From positions 1-32,136 of the forward strand of contig PMYD01000067.1 in NCBI GenBank assembly GCA_003171335.1: a stretch of DNA of 32,136 nt. The letters run 5' to 3'. The notes beneath the pieces are model-generated. The model saw nothing but the letters and a program-made list of their open reading frames with translations, did no database searches and had not been told where the DNA came from. The position numbers and the translations under genes are program-made. How positions within the stretch are numbered: the first letter of the stretch is position 1; every line of letters starts with the position of its first letter. The stretch comes from Phycisphaerales bacterium (GTDB taxonomy: Bacteria > Planctomycetota > Phycisphaerae > SM23-33 > FEN-1343). Shown here one piece after another: positions 23,918 to 32,036 of this stretch.

Positions 23918-24682
23918 TTATCCATATCGGCCAGTTACGTACTCTTCTGTGCGTTTGTCCCGGGGGTTGGTGAAGATCGTTTTGGTCGTGCCGAACTCCA
24001 CCAGTTCCCCCAGCAGCATGAAGCCCGTCTCGTCGGAAATCCTAGCAGCCTGCTGCATGTTGTGCGTGACAATCACGATGGTGTACCGCTGCATCAGCTC
24101 GCGCATCAGCTCTTCGATATGCTGCGTGGCGACCGGATCCAGCGCCGAGCACGGCTCATCCATGAGCAGCACCTCGGGCTCCACGGCCAGCAGGCGCGAA
24201 ATGCACAGCCGCTGCTGCTGCTCGGCCGACAGGGCGAGCGCCGGGCGATCGAGGCGGTTCTGCAGCGCCTCCCAGAGCGCCGTGGCCTTCAGGCTGCTCT
24301 CGACGATCCGCTCCAGTGTACGCCGGTCGCGCACGCCGTGCACGCGCGGGCCGTAGGCCACGTTGTCGAACACGTTCAGCGGGAACGGGTTGGGCCGCTG
24401 AAAGACCATGCCCACGCGTTTTCGCAGCCGCGTCAGCTCGTAGCCGGAGGCGTAAATATCCTGACCATCCAGCAGCACCTGGCCATCCGTGCGGACGCTG
24501 CGGGTCAAATCGTTCATGCGGTTGAAGCACCGCAGCAGCGTGCTCTTGCCGCAGCCCGAAGGGCCGATAATGGCCGTAATCGCCTGCGGCCGGATGGCCA
24601 TCGAGACCCCCTTGAGGGCCCAGAAGGCGCCGTACCACAGGTTCAGGTTGACGGACTGTAACTTCGACGGCACGGTCATCAT
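23918..24682 (-). CDS. pstB: Phosphate ABC transporter ATPase PstB, copy 1 (altered signature motif)
   Basis: This is a 254-residue cytoplasmic ATPase of the Pst importer. Walker A GPSGCGKST (40-48), the Q-loop Gln Q95 in VGMVFQRPNPFP, Walker B with D175-E176 and switch histidine H207 in VTHNMQQAAR are all intact. The ABC signature is LSAEQ (151-155) instead of LSGGQ: both glycines that contact the partner ATP are replaced. I checked the codons and there is no frameshift. The start ATG 24682 overlaps the stop of the second pstB gene as ATGA, so both proteins are made together. An asymmetric heterodimer with copy 2 is likely. Confidence 0.93.
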   Translation of the reverse strand: MMTVPSKLQSVNLNLWYGAFWALKGVSMAIRPQAITAIIGPSGCGKSTLLRCFNRMNDLTRSVRTDGQVLLDGQDIYASGYELTRLRKRVGMVFQRPNPFPLNVFDNVAYGPRVHGVRDRRTLERIVESSLKATALWEALQNRLDRPALALSAEQQQRLCISRLLAVEPEVLLMDEPCSALDPVATQHIEELMRELMQRYTIVIVTHNMQQAARISDETGFMLLGELVEFGTTKTIFTNPRDKRTEEYVTGRYG

Positions 24683-25509
24683 CCGAAATGTCCCGTGATA
24701 TACGCGCTGGTGCGGTTGTGCCTGGGGCTGGTGAAGATCTGGCTGGTCGTGTTGCACTCGATCAGCTCGCCCATCAGGAAAAAGGCGGTTCGATCCGAGG
24801 CCCGGGCGGCTTGCTTGGTGTTGTTGGTGACCAAGACGATGGCGTACTTGGATTTCAGCTCGGCCAGGGCCTCCTCGATCTTGGCCGTGGAGATCGGGTC
24901 CAGGCCCGAACAGGGCTCATCCAGCAGCAGCACCTCGGGCTCCAGGGCCAGCACGCGCGCCAGGCACAGCCGCTGCTGCTGGCCGCCGGAGAGATTCATC
25001 GCCGGCTCCTTGAGCCGGTCTTTCACCTCATCCCACAGCACGACGCTGCGCAGCGAGCTTTCCACCGCTTCATTGAGCCGGCGGCGGCCGCGGATGCCGG
25101 CCAGCTTCAGGCCGTAGACGAGGTTGTCGTAGATGGACCAGGGCAGCGGCACCGGCACGGCGTACACCATGCCCACGCGCCGGCGCAGCGACGGCACATC
25201 CTGCCGCTGGTCGTAGATGTCCTGGCCGTCGAGCACAATCTCGCCCATCTTGGAGAACGTCGGCTCAAGGTCGTTGAGCCGGTTGAGGCTGCGGAGCAGC
25301 ACGGTCTTGCCGCTGCCCGCCGGCCCGATAATGGCCAGCCGCTGGGCCGGGTAGATATCCAGGTCCACATTCCGCAGCACCGACTGACCATCAAAACTCG
25401 CGCTGAAGCCGCGCACGCTGATCTTGGGCGGCTGCGTCGGGCGCGGGTCGTCGATCTGGCCGGGAGGGCCGATCGGGGCAGGGCTCGTTTTGTCCATTCG
25501 TTGAGTCAT
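24679..25509 (-). CDS. pstB: Phosphate ABC transporter ATPase PstB, copy 2 (Q-loop and H-loop residues lost)
   Basis: This is a 276-residue PstB paralogue. Walker A GPAGSGKT (62-69), signature LSGGQ (173-177) and Walker B D197-E198 are intact. The Q-loop reads VGMVYAVPVPLP, so the Gln is A117. The switch region reads VTNNTKQAAR, so the His is N229. These losses are complementary to those of copy 1. An N-terminal extension of about 28 Pro-rich residues precedes the ATPase fold. ATG 25509 or ATG 25497 is the start. Farther upstream the frame enters AATTGC repeat sequence. Copy 1 follows with a four-base overlap. Substrate assignment to phosphate comes from the operon and from overall PstB similarity. 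Confidence 0.92.
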   Translation of the reverse strand: MTQRMDKTSPAPIGPPGQIDDPRPTQPPKISVRGFSASFDGQSVLRNVDLDIYPAQRLAIIGPAGSGKTVLLRSLNRLNDLEPTFSKMGEIVLDGQDIYDQRQDVPSLRRRVGMVYAVPVPLPWSIYDNLVYGLKLAGIRGRRRLNEAVESSLRSVVLWDEVKDRLKEPAMNLSGGQQQRLCLARVLALEPEVLLLDEPCSGLDPISTAKIEEALAELKSKYAIVLVTNNTKQAARASDRTAFFLMGELIECNTTSQIFTSPRHNRTSAYITGHFG

Positions 25510-25510
25510 G

Positions 25511-25630
25511 TCACCGAAATTGCGAATTGCGAATTGCAAATTGCGAATTGAACTGCCGGAAGCGGCCCGACTCGCGCTGGTCGGACGTCTTCAATTGGCA
25601 ATCTGCAATTGGCAATTGGCAATTCCTCAT
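25511..25630. repeat. AATTGC-family inverted repeat inside the pst operon
   Basis: Left units TTGCGAATTGCGAATTGC (about 25517-25550) and right units CAATTGGCAATCTGCAATTGG (about 25590-25625) are inverted copies flanking about 40 GC-rich bases. They fill the gap between pstA and pstB copy 2, the only sizeable gap between the transporter genes proper. Its position could alter the ratio of membrane and ATPase subunits. The family matches 68-224. Confidence 0.8.
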
Positions 25631-26463
25631 GTCACTCTCGCGATAAACCTTCTCATGATCCAATACGCCAGCAGGTTGATTCCCAGGATGCTGAGCACCA
25701 GCACGGCCGCCGTGGCGTAGGCCTTCTCCATGGAGATGCCTTCGCGCGACAGGATGTAAAAGTGCAGGGCCAGCGTGCGCACGGAGTCGTACGCCGAGCG
25801 CGGCAGGTTCAGCGCTGAGCCGGCCGTCAGCATCACCGCCGCCGTCTCGCTGATCGAGCGGCCCAGCGACAGGATGATGCCCGTGCCGATCCCCGGCAGC
25901 GCCGAGCGGATGACCACGCGCATGACCATCTGCCAGCGCGTGGAGCCCAGGCCGTAACTCACATCGCGATACGACAGCGGCACGGCCCGGATCGCCTCCT
26001 CGCTGGTGCGGATGATGGTCGGCAGCACCATCAGCGACAACGTCAGCGCCCCGGCCAGAATCGACGGGCCCATGCCCAGCCGGATCACGAAGAACACGAA
26101 GCCGAACAGGCCGAAGATGATCGACGGAATGCCCGCCAGGCAGTCGGCGCCAAAGCGGATCACCGCCGTCAGCCGGCTGGGCCGGGTGTACTCGGTCAGG
26201 TAGATGGCGGTCAAGACGCCCACCGGGCCGGCGATGAGAATGGCCAGGCCGGCCACGCAAATCGTGCCCACGATGATCGGAAAGACCCCGCCCTCGCGGC
26301 CCATGGAGCGCGGCGCCGCCGTCAGAAACTCCAGCGTGATGTGCGGCAGCCCGCGGACCAGCACGAAGCCGATGATGAACAGCAGCACGCCGATGGTCAG
26401 GCCCGCCAGCGTCCACAGCACCGTCGTGGCGATGCGCTGGGTATGGACGGCGATGGGCCTCAT
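25627..26463 (-). CDS. pstA: Phosphate ABC transporter permease PstA
   Basis: This is a 278-residue inner-membrane permease with six helices (first at about 14-37). The cytoplasmic coupling-loop region around LGRSISETAAVMLTAG (about 201-216) and the LAGIPSIIFGLFG segment are typical of PstA. With PstC it forms the phosphate channel that the PstB ATPases drive. ATG 26463 overlaps the pstC stop as ATGA. The stop lies at the edge of an AATTGC repeat. Confidence 0.95.
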   Translation of the reverse strand: MRPIAVHTQRIATTVLWTLAGLTIGVLLFIIGFVLVRGLPHITLEFLTAAPRSMGREGGVFPIIVGTICVAGLAILIAGPVGVLTAIYLTEYTRPSRLTAVIRFGADCLAGIPSIIFGLFGFVFFVIRLGMGPSILAGALTLSLMVLPTIIRTSEEAIRAVPLSYRDVSYGLGSTRWQMVMRVVIRSALPGIGTGIILSLGRSISETAAVMLTAGSALNLPRSAYDSVRTLALHFYILSREGISMEKAYATAAVLVLSILGINLLAYWIMRRFIARVT

Positions 26464-27326
26464 CGCATACCCGCCTTACGAAGATGATGGCGCGAGAACG
26501 CCAGGGCGGCCGTGTTGACCGCCATGATGATCACGAACAGCACCACGCCGGTGGCGAAGAGCGCCTGGCGGTGTTCGCCGGCGGAATAGCCCATTTCCAG
26601 GGCGATATTGCTGGTCAGCGTCCGCGCCGGGTCCAGGATGCTGTGCGGCACATCCAGCCAGTTTCCGATGACCATGATCACGGCCATCGTCTCGCCGATG
26701 GCGCGGCCCATGCCCAGGATCACCGCCGCCATGATGCCCGAGCCGGCGGCTTTTAAGAGCACCATGTGCGTGGTCTGCCATTTGGTGGCCCCCAGGGCGA
26801 TGGAGCCGTCGCCATAGGAGCGAGGCACCGCCTGGAGCGCATCGACCGTGATGCTCGTGACCGTCGGCAGCATCATGATGCCCAGCACCAGCGAGGCCGC
26901 CAGCACCGACAGGCCCCAGCCGCCCAGGTACTGGCGGATCAGCGGCACGAGAATGACCACGCCGATAAAACCGAAGACCACCGAGGGAATTCCCGCTAAG
27001 AGCTCAATGGCCGGCTTAAGCACCGAGACCGCCCGCGGATGGCAGAATTGCGTCAGCACGATCGCGCAGGCCAGCCCCAGCGACACGCCGATGACCATCG
27101 CCCCGGCGGTCACCGCCAGCGAGCCCATGATCATGGGGAAGATGCCGAAGGATGGGCTGGCGTCGGTGGGCCGCCATTCGTTGGAGAAAATGAAATCCCC
27201 CAGCCCCACCTTCATCATGATGGGCAGGCCGGCGCGGAAAATGAATGCCGTGATGAGCGCCAGGGCCGACACGGCCGAGAACGCCACGAGCATCAGCAAT
27301 ATGCTAATGACTTTGTCCTGTTTCAC
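26460..27326 (-). CDS. pstC: Phosphate ABC transporter permease PstC
   Basis: This is a 288-residue inner-membrane permease with six helices. LLAGIPSVVFGFIGVV and GMGRAIGETMAVIMVIGNW are conserved PstC segments, the second being the EAA-like coupling loop that meets the ATPase. GTG 27326 lies 23 bases inside the end of pstS, so pstS and pstC are translationally coupled. Confidence 0.95.
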   Translation of the reverse strand: MKQDKVISILLMLVAFSAVSALALITAFIFRAGLPIMMKVGLGDFIFSNEWRPTDASPSFGIFPMIMGSLAVTAGAMVIGVSLGLACAIVLTQFCHPRAVSVLKPAIELLAGIPSVVFGFIGVVILVPLIRQYLGGWGLSVLAASLVLGIMMLPTVTSITVDALQAVPRSYGDGSIALGATKWQTTHMVLLKAAGSGIMAAVILGMGRAIGETMAVIMVIGNWLDVPHSILDPARTLTSNIALEMGYSAGEHRQALFATGVVLFVIIMAVNTAALAFSRHHLRKAGMR

Positions 27327-28143
27327 GCGGGGCGACCAGCCCTTCCTTCTCCAGCATGGCCCCGCCGCGCGGGGACAGCACGAAATCCACGAACCGCTTG
27401 GCGCCTGTGGGCATCGGGGCGCCCTTGCGGGTGACGAACAGAAACGGGCGGACCAGCGAGTACTTGCGCTGGCCCTTGCTGTCGGGCAGCACGTTTTGGC
27501 GCGTGGGGCGGGCGTGGGCGATGGAGAGGTTTTTCAGCTCGCCGGCCAGGCCCATCGACATGTACCCGATCGACGCCGGGTCATTGCGCACCAGTTCCTT
27601 GACCGCGCCGTTGGATTCCTGCGTGACGGCCCGGCGGCTGATGCGCGCTTCGCCCATGACCATCTTCTGGAAGGCCTCGCGCGTGCCCGAGCCTTCTTCG
27701 CGGGTGATGACGTGAATGGGCCCATCGCCGCCGCCGAGCTGGGACCAGTTGGTGATCTGGCCCGTGAAGATGCCGCGAATCTGCTCCAGCGACAGATCGC
27801 TCACCGGGTTGCCGGGGTACACGACCACGGACAGGCCGTCAAAGGCGATCACGATGGGCTCATACTGCTCCAGCTCCTGGCTCTTGAGCCCGCGCGAGCA
27901 CATGCCGATCTCGGCGATTCCATCGGCCACCGCCTGTAAGCCCGCCGCGGAGCCGCCGCCCTGCACCTCGACGTGCATATCGGGGTTCAGGGCATTGAAC
28001 TCTTCGGCCAGCATCTCGGCGAAGGGCAGGATGGAGGTGGACCCGATAAGTCGTGTGGCCTGGCGCGCGCGGGAACAGCCGGCAATCAACCAGCCGGCCG
28101 TCAAAACCGCGGCGACCCCGAGACACACAATCGCTTTTCGCAT
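27304..28143 (-). CDS. pstS: Phosphate-binding lipoprotein PstS
   Basis: This is a 279-residue substrate-binding protein. Its lipoprotein signal ends in LIAGC with C23 as lipidation site. Phosphate-contact regions are IGSTSILPFAEML (about 33-45), GGGSAAGLQAV, SRGLK and REEGSGTREAF, as in PstS. It captures phosphate outside the inner membrane and delivers it to PstC-PstA. ATG 28143 is chosen because it starts the signal peptide. The frame stays open to 28215, but that part has no matching sequence. No clear Shine-Dalgarno or Pho box was found upstream. Confidence 0.93.
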   Translation of the reverse strand: MRKAIVCLGVAAVLTAGWLIAGCSRARQATRLIGSTSILPFAEMLAEEFNALNPDMHVEVQGGGSAAGLQAVADGIAEIGMCSRGLKSQELEQYEPIVIAFDGLSVVVYPGNPVSDLSLEQIRGIFTGQITNWSQLGGGDGPIHVITREEGSGTREAFQKMVMGEARISRRAVTQESNGAVKELVRNDPASIGYMSMGLAGELKNLSIAHARPTRQNVLPDSKGQRKYSLVRPFLFVTRKGAPMPTGAKRFVDFVLSPRGGAMLEKEGLVAPRETGQSH

Positions 28144-28457
28144 CGAACGGGTATTAGAACAAAGCTGGCGCGGGGAGTAAAACGTCAAATGCCGCGGTGG
28201 CGGGATTGGGCGCATGTCACAACCCAGGCTCCCGGCTCAAAAGCGAGCGCGACCGCTTGGCGCTGCCCAACCGCGGAAATTCCGCAGTTGATTGCCAAGG
28301 CGGCCGGTCAATCAACTGCACCGCGGCCGCATGAAATTTATAAACCTCTGTAAATACAAGAATTAACTCGTCTACAGGTTGCCTGGTGATGGGGAAGTTC
28401 GTCCTGTGCGGATTATGCCGATTGGGGCGAAGACGATTTTGTTGTCAAAAATCCCAC
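28144..28457. other. Intergenic region between divergent pstS and PEP-CTERM genes, with dyads
   Basis: There is no gene here. A 13-base palindrome, GCGGAAATTCCGC (28273-28285), belongs to the same family as the dyads in the 31831-32036 tandem repeat. It overlaps an inverted repeat, GCAGTTGATTG (28284-28294) with CAATCAACTGC (28309-28319). An AT-rich patch at about 28335-28372 could hold the pstS promoter, but no clear -35/-10 pair or Pho box is visible. Confidence 0.55.
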
Positions 28458-28486
28458 TTGCGTTTTTTTCACTTCTGGTGGATAAT
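28458..28486 (+). promoter_or_regulatory. Putative promoter for the PEP-CTERM gene
   Basis: TTGCGT (28458-28463) and GATAAT (28481-28486) are separated by 17 bases, the standard spacing. Transcription from here would give a leader of nearly 400 nt before the start codon at 28884. Confidence 0.45.
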
Positions 28487-28883
28487 GCCAGTGTGCTTGA
28501 GGCCCGCCGCTCGAAGTGCTCAATGCGGGCCGTGGAAGCGGAGGAACGTTCAATCAACTGCTTGGGGCTGGGTTTTTTAGCCGGCAGCTCTCTGCTTTCA
28601 GTTCGAAACCGTGTGGCGCTTTTGTGAAGCGCGCGGACTATCGCGGTCGGACGCTCAACCGGCCGGCGATTTTACCGAGTCAGGCACGGGAACGTTCCGT
28701 GGAGGACGGATCGTGAATGCGAACGGGCTTTTGCCAAGCGCTCAATGGTCATCTGTGTCCACTCCGCGCTGTCCGCTGCCACGCCGACCTCTGCCGATCT
28801 CAGCGATGCTCAACGTATCCCCAACGGAGGAGGTACGACGCTCAGCGGAGGCATAGGAGTTTTTAAGGTACAGGAGAGCGCTC
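28487..28883 (+). other. Long possible 5' leader of the PEP-CTERM gene
   Basis: No protein gene is recognised. Hairpins include GGCCCGC with GCGGGCC (about 28502-28532), GCGCTT with AAGCGC (about 28617-28633) and a near-palindrome CACGGGAACGTTCCGTG (about 28685-28701). A good ribosome-binding site, AGGAG, lies seven to eight bases before ATG 28884. The region may be an untranslated leader with regulatory structure, or simply spacer. Confidence 0.35.
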
Positions 28884-29516
28884 ATGTTTAAAGGACTGGT
28901 AGTTTCCCTGATCTTGCTCGCGGCGACGGTGGCGCAGGCCGCCCCCACAGTGGAACTTCAATTGGATCTGAATGCTTCAAACGGCACCTGGCAAGTGCTT
29001 GCCACGGCGTCACCCGCCTCCATCAGCGGCGCGGTTTATGTCAATGACAATGCCGGGATTTCCGGATTCGCCATTGACATGAAGAATATACTCACCGGCG
29101 CCATGGCCGGCCCCAACGGGCTGGACTTGAATGCCGGCACCAAGCGCGGTTTCACCCAGGCGGGCACGACCGCTGCCGGTGCGTCCGAACTTGAAGTATT
29201 CGGCGGGCAAAACACCACGGATGCAACCACCTTGATTTATGGCATCGGCCAGACCGGCGGATCGCTGACCGGATTACCGCCGGCTCATCCCGACACCTTC
29301 TGGTCTTCGCCGGTGCTGCTGGCCAGCGGCACGTACACGGTCGGGGGCAATCCGTCGATTGATCCCAACTCATCCGTGACCGTGTTCCGCTCCGCCACCG
29401 ATGTGACGACCTCCGCGGCCGGCTTGAACATTCTGCCCACCGTTTCGGTTCCCGAGCCGATGACGCTGTCGCTGCTGGGCCTGTCGGCCCTGGCACTGCT
29501 TCGCCGTCGTCGGTAG
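28884..29516 (+). CDS. PEP-CTERM sorting-signal protein
   Basis: This is a 210-residue exported protein. The signal peptide spans residues 1-19, with likely cleavage after AQA. The body is rich in Gly, Ala, Thr and Ser with few charges and no recognised enzyme motif, and beta-rich patterns suggest an extracellular structural protein. The C terminus is a PEP-CTERM tripartite signal: VPEP, a hydrophobic helix (LSLLGLSALALL) and a final RRRR. Such proteins are sorted and cleaved by an exosortase at the envelope, and no exosortase gene is in the window. It is a single-gene unit with a good ribosome-binding site and a terminator behind it. Confidence 0.9.
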   Translation: MFKGLVVSLILLAATVAQAAPTVELQLDLNASNGTWQVLATASPASISGAVYVNDNAGISGFAIDMKNILTGAMAGPNGLDLNAGTKRGFTQAGTTAAGASELEVFGGQNTTDATTLIYGIGQTGGSLTGLPPAHPDTFWSSPVLLASGTYTVGGNPSIDPNSSVTVFRSATDVTTSAAGLNILPTVSVPEPMTLSLLGLSALALLRRRR

Positions 29517-29550
29517 GCGGGGGTAGTTCAGATTGCATTGAGCGCTCTGG

Positions 29551-29581
29551 CCCCCGGCGGGTGTACGATGACCGTCGGGGG
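29551..29581 (+). terminator. Terminator-like hairpin after the PEP-CTERM gene
   Basis: CCCCCGGCGG (29551-29560) pairs with CCGTCGGGGG (29572-29581) in a 10-bp stem with one G-T pair, followed by TTT only. It lies about 35 bases after the stop codon. The stem is strong but the T-run is short. Confidence 0.6.
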
Positions 29582-29955
29582 TTTGGCGCGCGCAGGGAAG
29601 CAGATGACTCTCTTTTTCGATGGGGTAGGCGCGTACTCCTCATTCATCGCATTTCCCTTTGTAGATCACGCAGCGGCCGCGACTTATGACGCGTCCTTGG
29701 CCGATGCGCCAGCGTTTCCCTATCCTCGTCGACGATCAGGAGTTGCGGGTTAATCAGCATGTCCAGATTTTCCGGATACGGCGAGCGTGCTCTGGCCCAG
29801 TCCTTGCGAAACAAGAACTAAGGGCCCCTACCGCCCTTTCACAGCCCCTGCGCCGGCCGGTCCTTTGCGGACCGGGTGGAGCGACCCGACCTATCATTGT
29901 TAAGGATTGGCCGCGTGGTCAGGCTTTGGCGGCCAGGCTGAATGCGAGAGAAGAC
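29582..29955. other. Gene-free stretch before the enzyme I-like gene
   Basis: About 370 bases with no supported gene. A perfect 7-bp hairpin CCGGTCC/GGACCGG lies at 29857-29875 without a T-run. The frame of the downstream gene is open through this region, but the translated part has no enzyme I similarity. A short stretch near 29700-29745 reads like the start of a receiver domain (FPILVDDQE), possibly a relic. Confidence 0.4.
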
Positions 29956-31806
29956 ATGCCCGAGCGCATCTATCTTTGCCAGCCGATCGCTCCCGGTCGA
30001 ATCGAGGGCCGGTTGTGCGAGTTGTACCCCCAGGGCCGGCTGGCGCGCGAAGAGGGCGCCTTCGCCCGTCCGGAGGAGGAAGCGCGGCATTTCCGCCGGG
30101 AAGTGGCCCAACTGGCCCGGGAATTGCGCGGCAGCGTACAGCAATTGGAAGCCGAGGCGATGTGGGCCGAGGCGAACATCATGCGCACGCACGTGGCGCT
30201 GCTGGAGGACAATCACTTCCACCACCGTGTCCGCGAACTGATCGAGATTGGAAGACAGCCGGCTGATGAGGCCGTCGAGCAGGTTTTGCAGGAAGTCACC
30301 GCCGCCATGAACGATTCGGGCGATGCCCGCATGGCCGAACGCGCCGCCGACCTGCGCGATTTGGCCGAGCAATTAACCGACCGTCTGCTGGGGCACGGGG
30401 TGGACATGGTCGAGGCCGTGGCCGGCGTGGAGAGCCCGATCCTGGCCATGCCGGAGCTGCTGCCCTCGGCGGTGCTCAAGGCCCGCTCGGTGGGCGTGCG
30501 CGGCTTCGTGGTGATGCGCGGCACGACACTGAGCCACGCGGCGATTCTGGCCAAGTCGTTCGGCCTGCCGGTGGGGCGGGTGACGGCCCTGGAGGAGCTG
30601 GAGGCCGCCCGCCATCCGCGAATTGTGCTCGATGCCGACAACGGGCGAATCATCCTGGAAGGGCCGGAGGTTGAGCGTTCCACCGCCGCCCGTGCGGCTG
30701 CCGGCAAACCCGCGGCCGTGCCGGAGCTGCCCGTGAAGCTCTGGCTCAGCGTGGTCGACCCCGATCAGCTCCAAGGCGTGGACTGGACCGGCGTGGCGGG
30801 CGTGGGCTTGTATCGAACCGAGACGCTCTTCATTCAGCAGGGGCGCGACCTGCCCGATGAGCAGACCCAGGCGGCCGTGTATCGCCGGCTCTTTGAGGCG
30901 TGCGGCCGGCGGCCTGTCGTGCTGCGCACGGCGGACCTGGGCGGCGATAAGCCGGTGGCCAGCGTTTCCTTCGGCCCGCAGGAAAACCCGTACCTGGGCG
31001 TGCGGGCGCACCGGCTGTTCCGCTTCCACCCGGAAATCCTGACGACGCAGGTGCGGGCGGCCCTGCTGGCGGCGGCGGGGGAGCACCGCCTGCGGTTGAT
31101 GTTCCCCATGCTCGAGACGCTCGACCAATGGTACTTCGTGCAGCACCTGGTCCGCCGCGCCGTCAACTCGCTGCGCGAGGAAGGCGCGCCCATGCCCGGC
31201 GATTTTGAGCAGGGGCTGCTGGTCGAGACGCCCTCGGCGGCCTGGGGATTTCGGGAGTTCCTGGATGTGGTGGATTTTGCGGCCGTCGGCACGAATGACC
31301 TAGTGCAGTATTTCTTCGCCGTGGAGCGCGACAACGCCAATGTGGCCCAGCTCTACCGCCCGGAGCACCCGTTGATGCTTCGCCTGCTTAGCCGGCTGGC
31401 GCGGCTGGCCCGTTGGGCGGGCAAGGAATTGAGCGTCTGCGGCGAGATTGCCGCCGACCCGGCCATGGGGCCGCTCCTGATGGGGCTGGGAATTGAGCAT
31501 TTCAGCATCTCGCCCCCGCAACTGGACCGGGTGCGTCAAACCCTTGCCAGTACATCGCTTCAGGACAGCCGGCAGTTGGCCCGCCGCTGCCTCAAGTGCC
31601 GCACCGCCGACCAGGTCCGCGAGCTGCTGGGGCTGCCGGCGATTGGCGATTTGGAGACCCCCGCCGTATTGCCTGCCGGCCAAGCGGTCGATCCCGTCTG
31701 CGGCATCATCCTCCAAACCGCCGAATCCGATTTCAATCTCCTGGTCGATGGCCGGAGATATTACTTCTGCTCCCGGCGATGCTTACGGCGGTTTCATCAC
31801 GGCTAG
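29956..31806 (+). CDS. PTS enzyme I-like phosphotransferase fused to a YHS domain
   Basis: This is a 616-residue cytoplasmic protein. Residues about 5-150 form the enzyme I N-terminal helical region. The phosphohistidine domain has H194 in TTLSHAAILAK. The PEP-binding barrel (about 255-535) keeps R287 (GLYRTE), R324 (LRTADLGGDK), E424 (VETPSAA), N447-D448 (GTNDLVQY) and C495 (VCGEIAAD), the residues matching the E. coli enzyme I active site. Residues about 578-616 are a YHS metal-binding domain: DPVCG with C582, then YYFCSRRC with C605 and C609. Enzyme I is normally about 575 residues and has no YHS domain. It should take phosphate from PEP, but no HPr or EIIA gene is in the window. ATG 29956 is chosen because enzyme I similarity starts there; the ribosome-binding site is weak. 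Confidence 0.88.
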   Translation: MPERIYLCQPIAPGRIEGRLCELYPQGRLAREEGAFARPEEEARHFRREVAQLARELRGSVQQLEAEAMWAEANIMRTHVALLEDNHFHHRVRELIEIGRQPADEAVEQVLQEVTAAMNDSGDARMAERAADLRDLAEQLTDRLLGHGVDMVEAVAGVESPILAMPELLPSAVLKARSVGVRGFVVMRGTTLSHAAILAKSFGLPVGRVTALEELEAARHPRIVLDADNGRIILEGPEVERSTAARAAAGKPAAVPELPVKLWLSVVDPDQLQGVDWTGVAGVGLYRTETLFIQQGRDLPDEQTQAAVYRRLFEACGRRPVVLRTADLGGDKPVASVSFGPQENPYLGVRAHRLFRFHPEILTTQVRAALLAAAGEHRLRLMFPMLETLDQWYFVQHLVRRAVNSLREEGAPMPGDFEQGLLVETPSAAWGFREFLDVVDFAAVGTNDLVQYFFAVERDNANVAQLYRPEHPLMLRLLSRLARLARWAGKELSVCGEIAADPAMGPLLMGLGIEHFSISPPQLDRVRQTLASTSLQDSRQLARRCLKCRTADQVRELLGLPAIGDLETPAVLPAGQAVDPVCGIILQTAESDFNLLVDGRRYYFCSRRCLRRFHHG

Positions 31807-31830
31807 GGGGGGGCGCACAAAATGAGATCC

Positions 31831-32036
31831 AACTGCGGAATTTCCGCAGTTGACTCTAAGATTTATGGGGTCGGCTCCGACAATGTCGGAGTCGCGCTTT
31901 AGAGGCGTGGTGCCGACTGCGGAATCTCCGCAGTTGACTCCAAAATTTATGGAGTCGACTCCGACAATGTCGGAGTCGCGCTCGGTAGGCAGGGTGTCAT
32001 CTGCGGGATTTCCGCAGTTGACTTGGAGTCCACCCG
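31831..32036. repeat. 84-bp tandem repeat carrying two kinds of dyads
   Basis: Units start at 31833, 31917 and 32001 (third partial), with an exact period of 84 bases. Each full unit has an AACTGCGGAA-type dyad (10-bp arms around one base, 31831-31851 and 31916-31934) and a GACTCCGACA-type dyad (31875-31891 and 31957-31977), separated by about 22 bases. One frame is open through the array, giving a 28-residue period, but there is no ribosome-binding site or known motif. The first dyad type recurs at 28273-28285. Confidence 0.85.

Noticed and set aside
22569..24356. Long plus-strand open frame opposite DUF362, phoU and pstB
   Set aside because: It is antisense to three confident genes and has biased composition.
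28144..28400. Pho box upstream of pstS
   Set aside because: CTGTA/TACAG fragments exist near 28354-28380, but no pair of direct repeats with proper spacing was found.
29700..29745. Possible relic of a response-regulator gene (FPILVDDQE)
   Set aside because: Only about ten residues resemble a receiver start and nothing else of the domain follows, so chance is likely.
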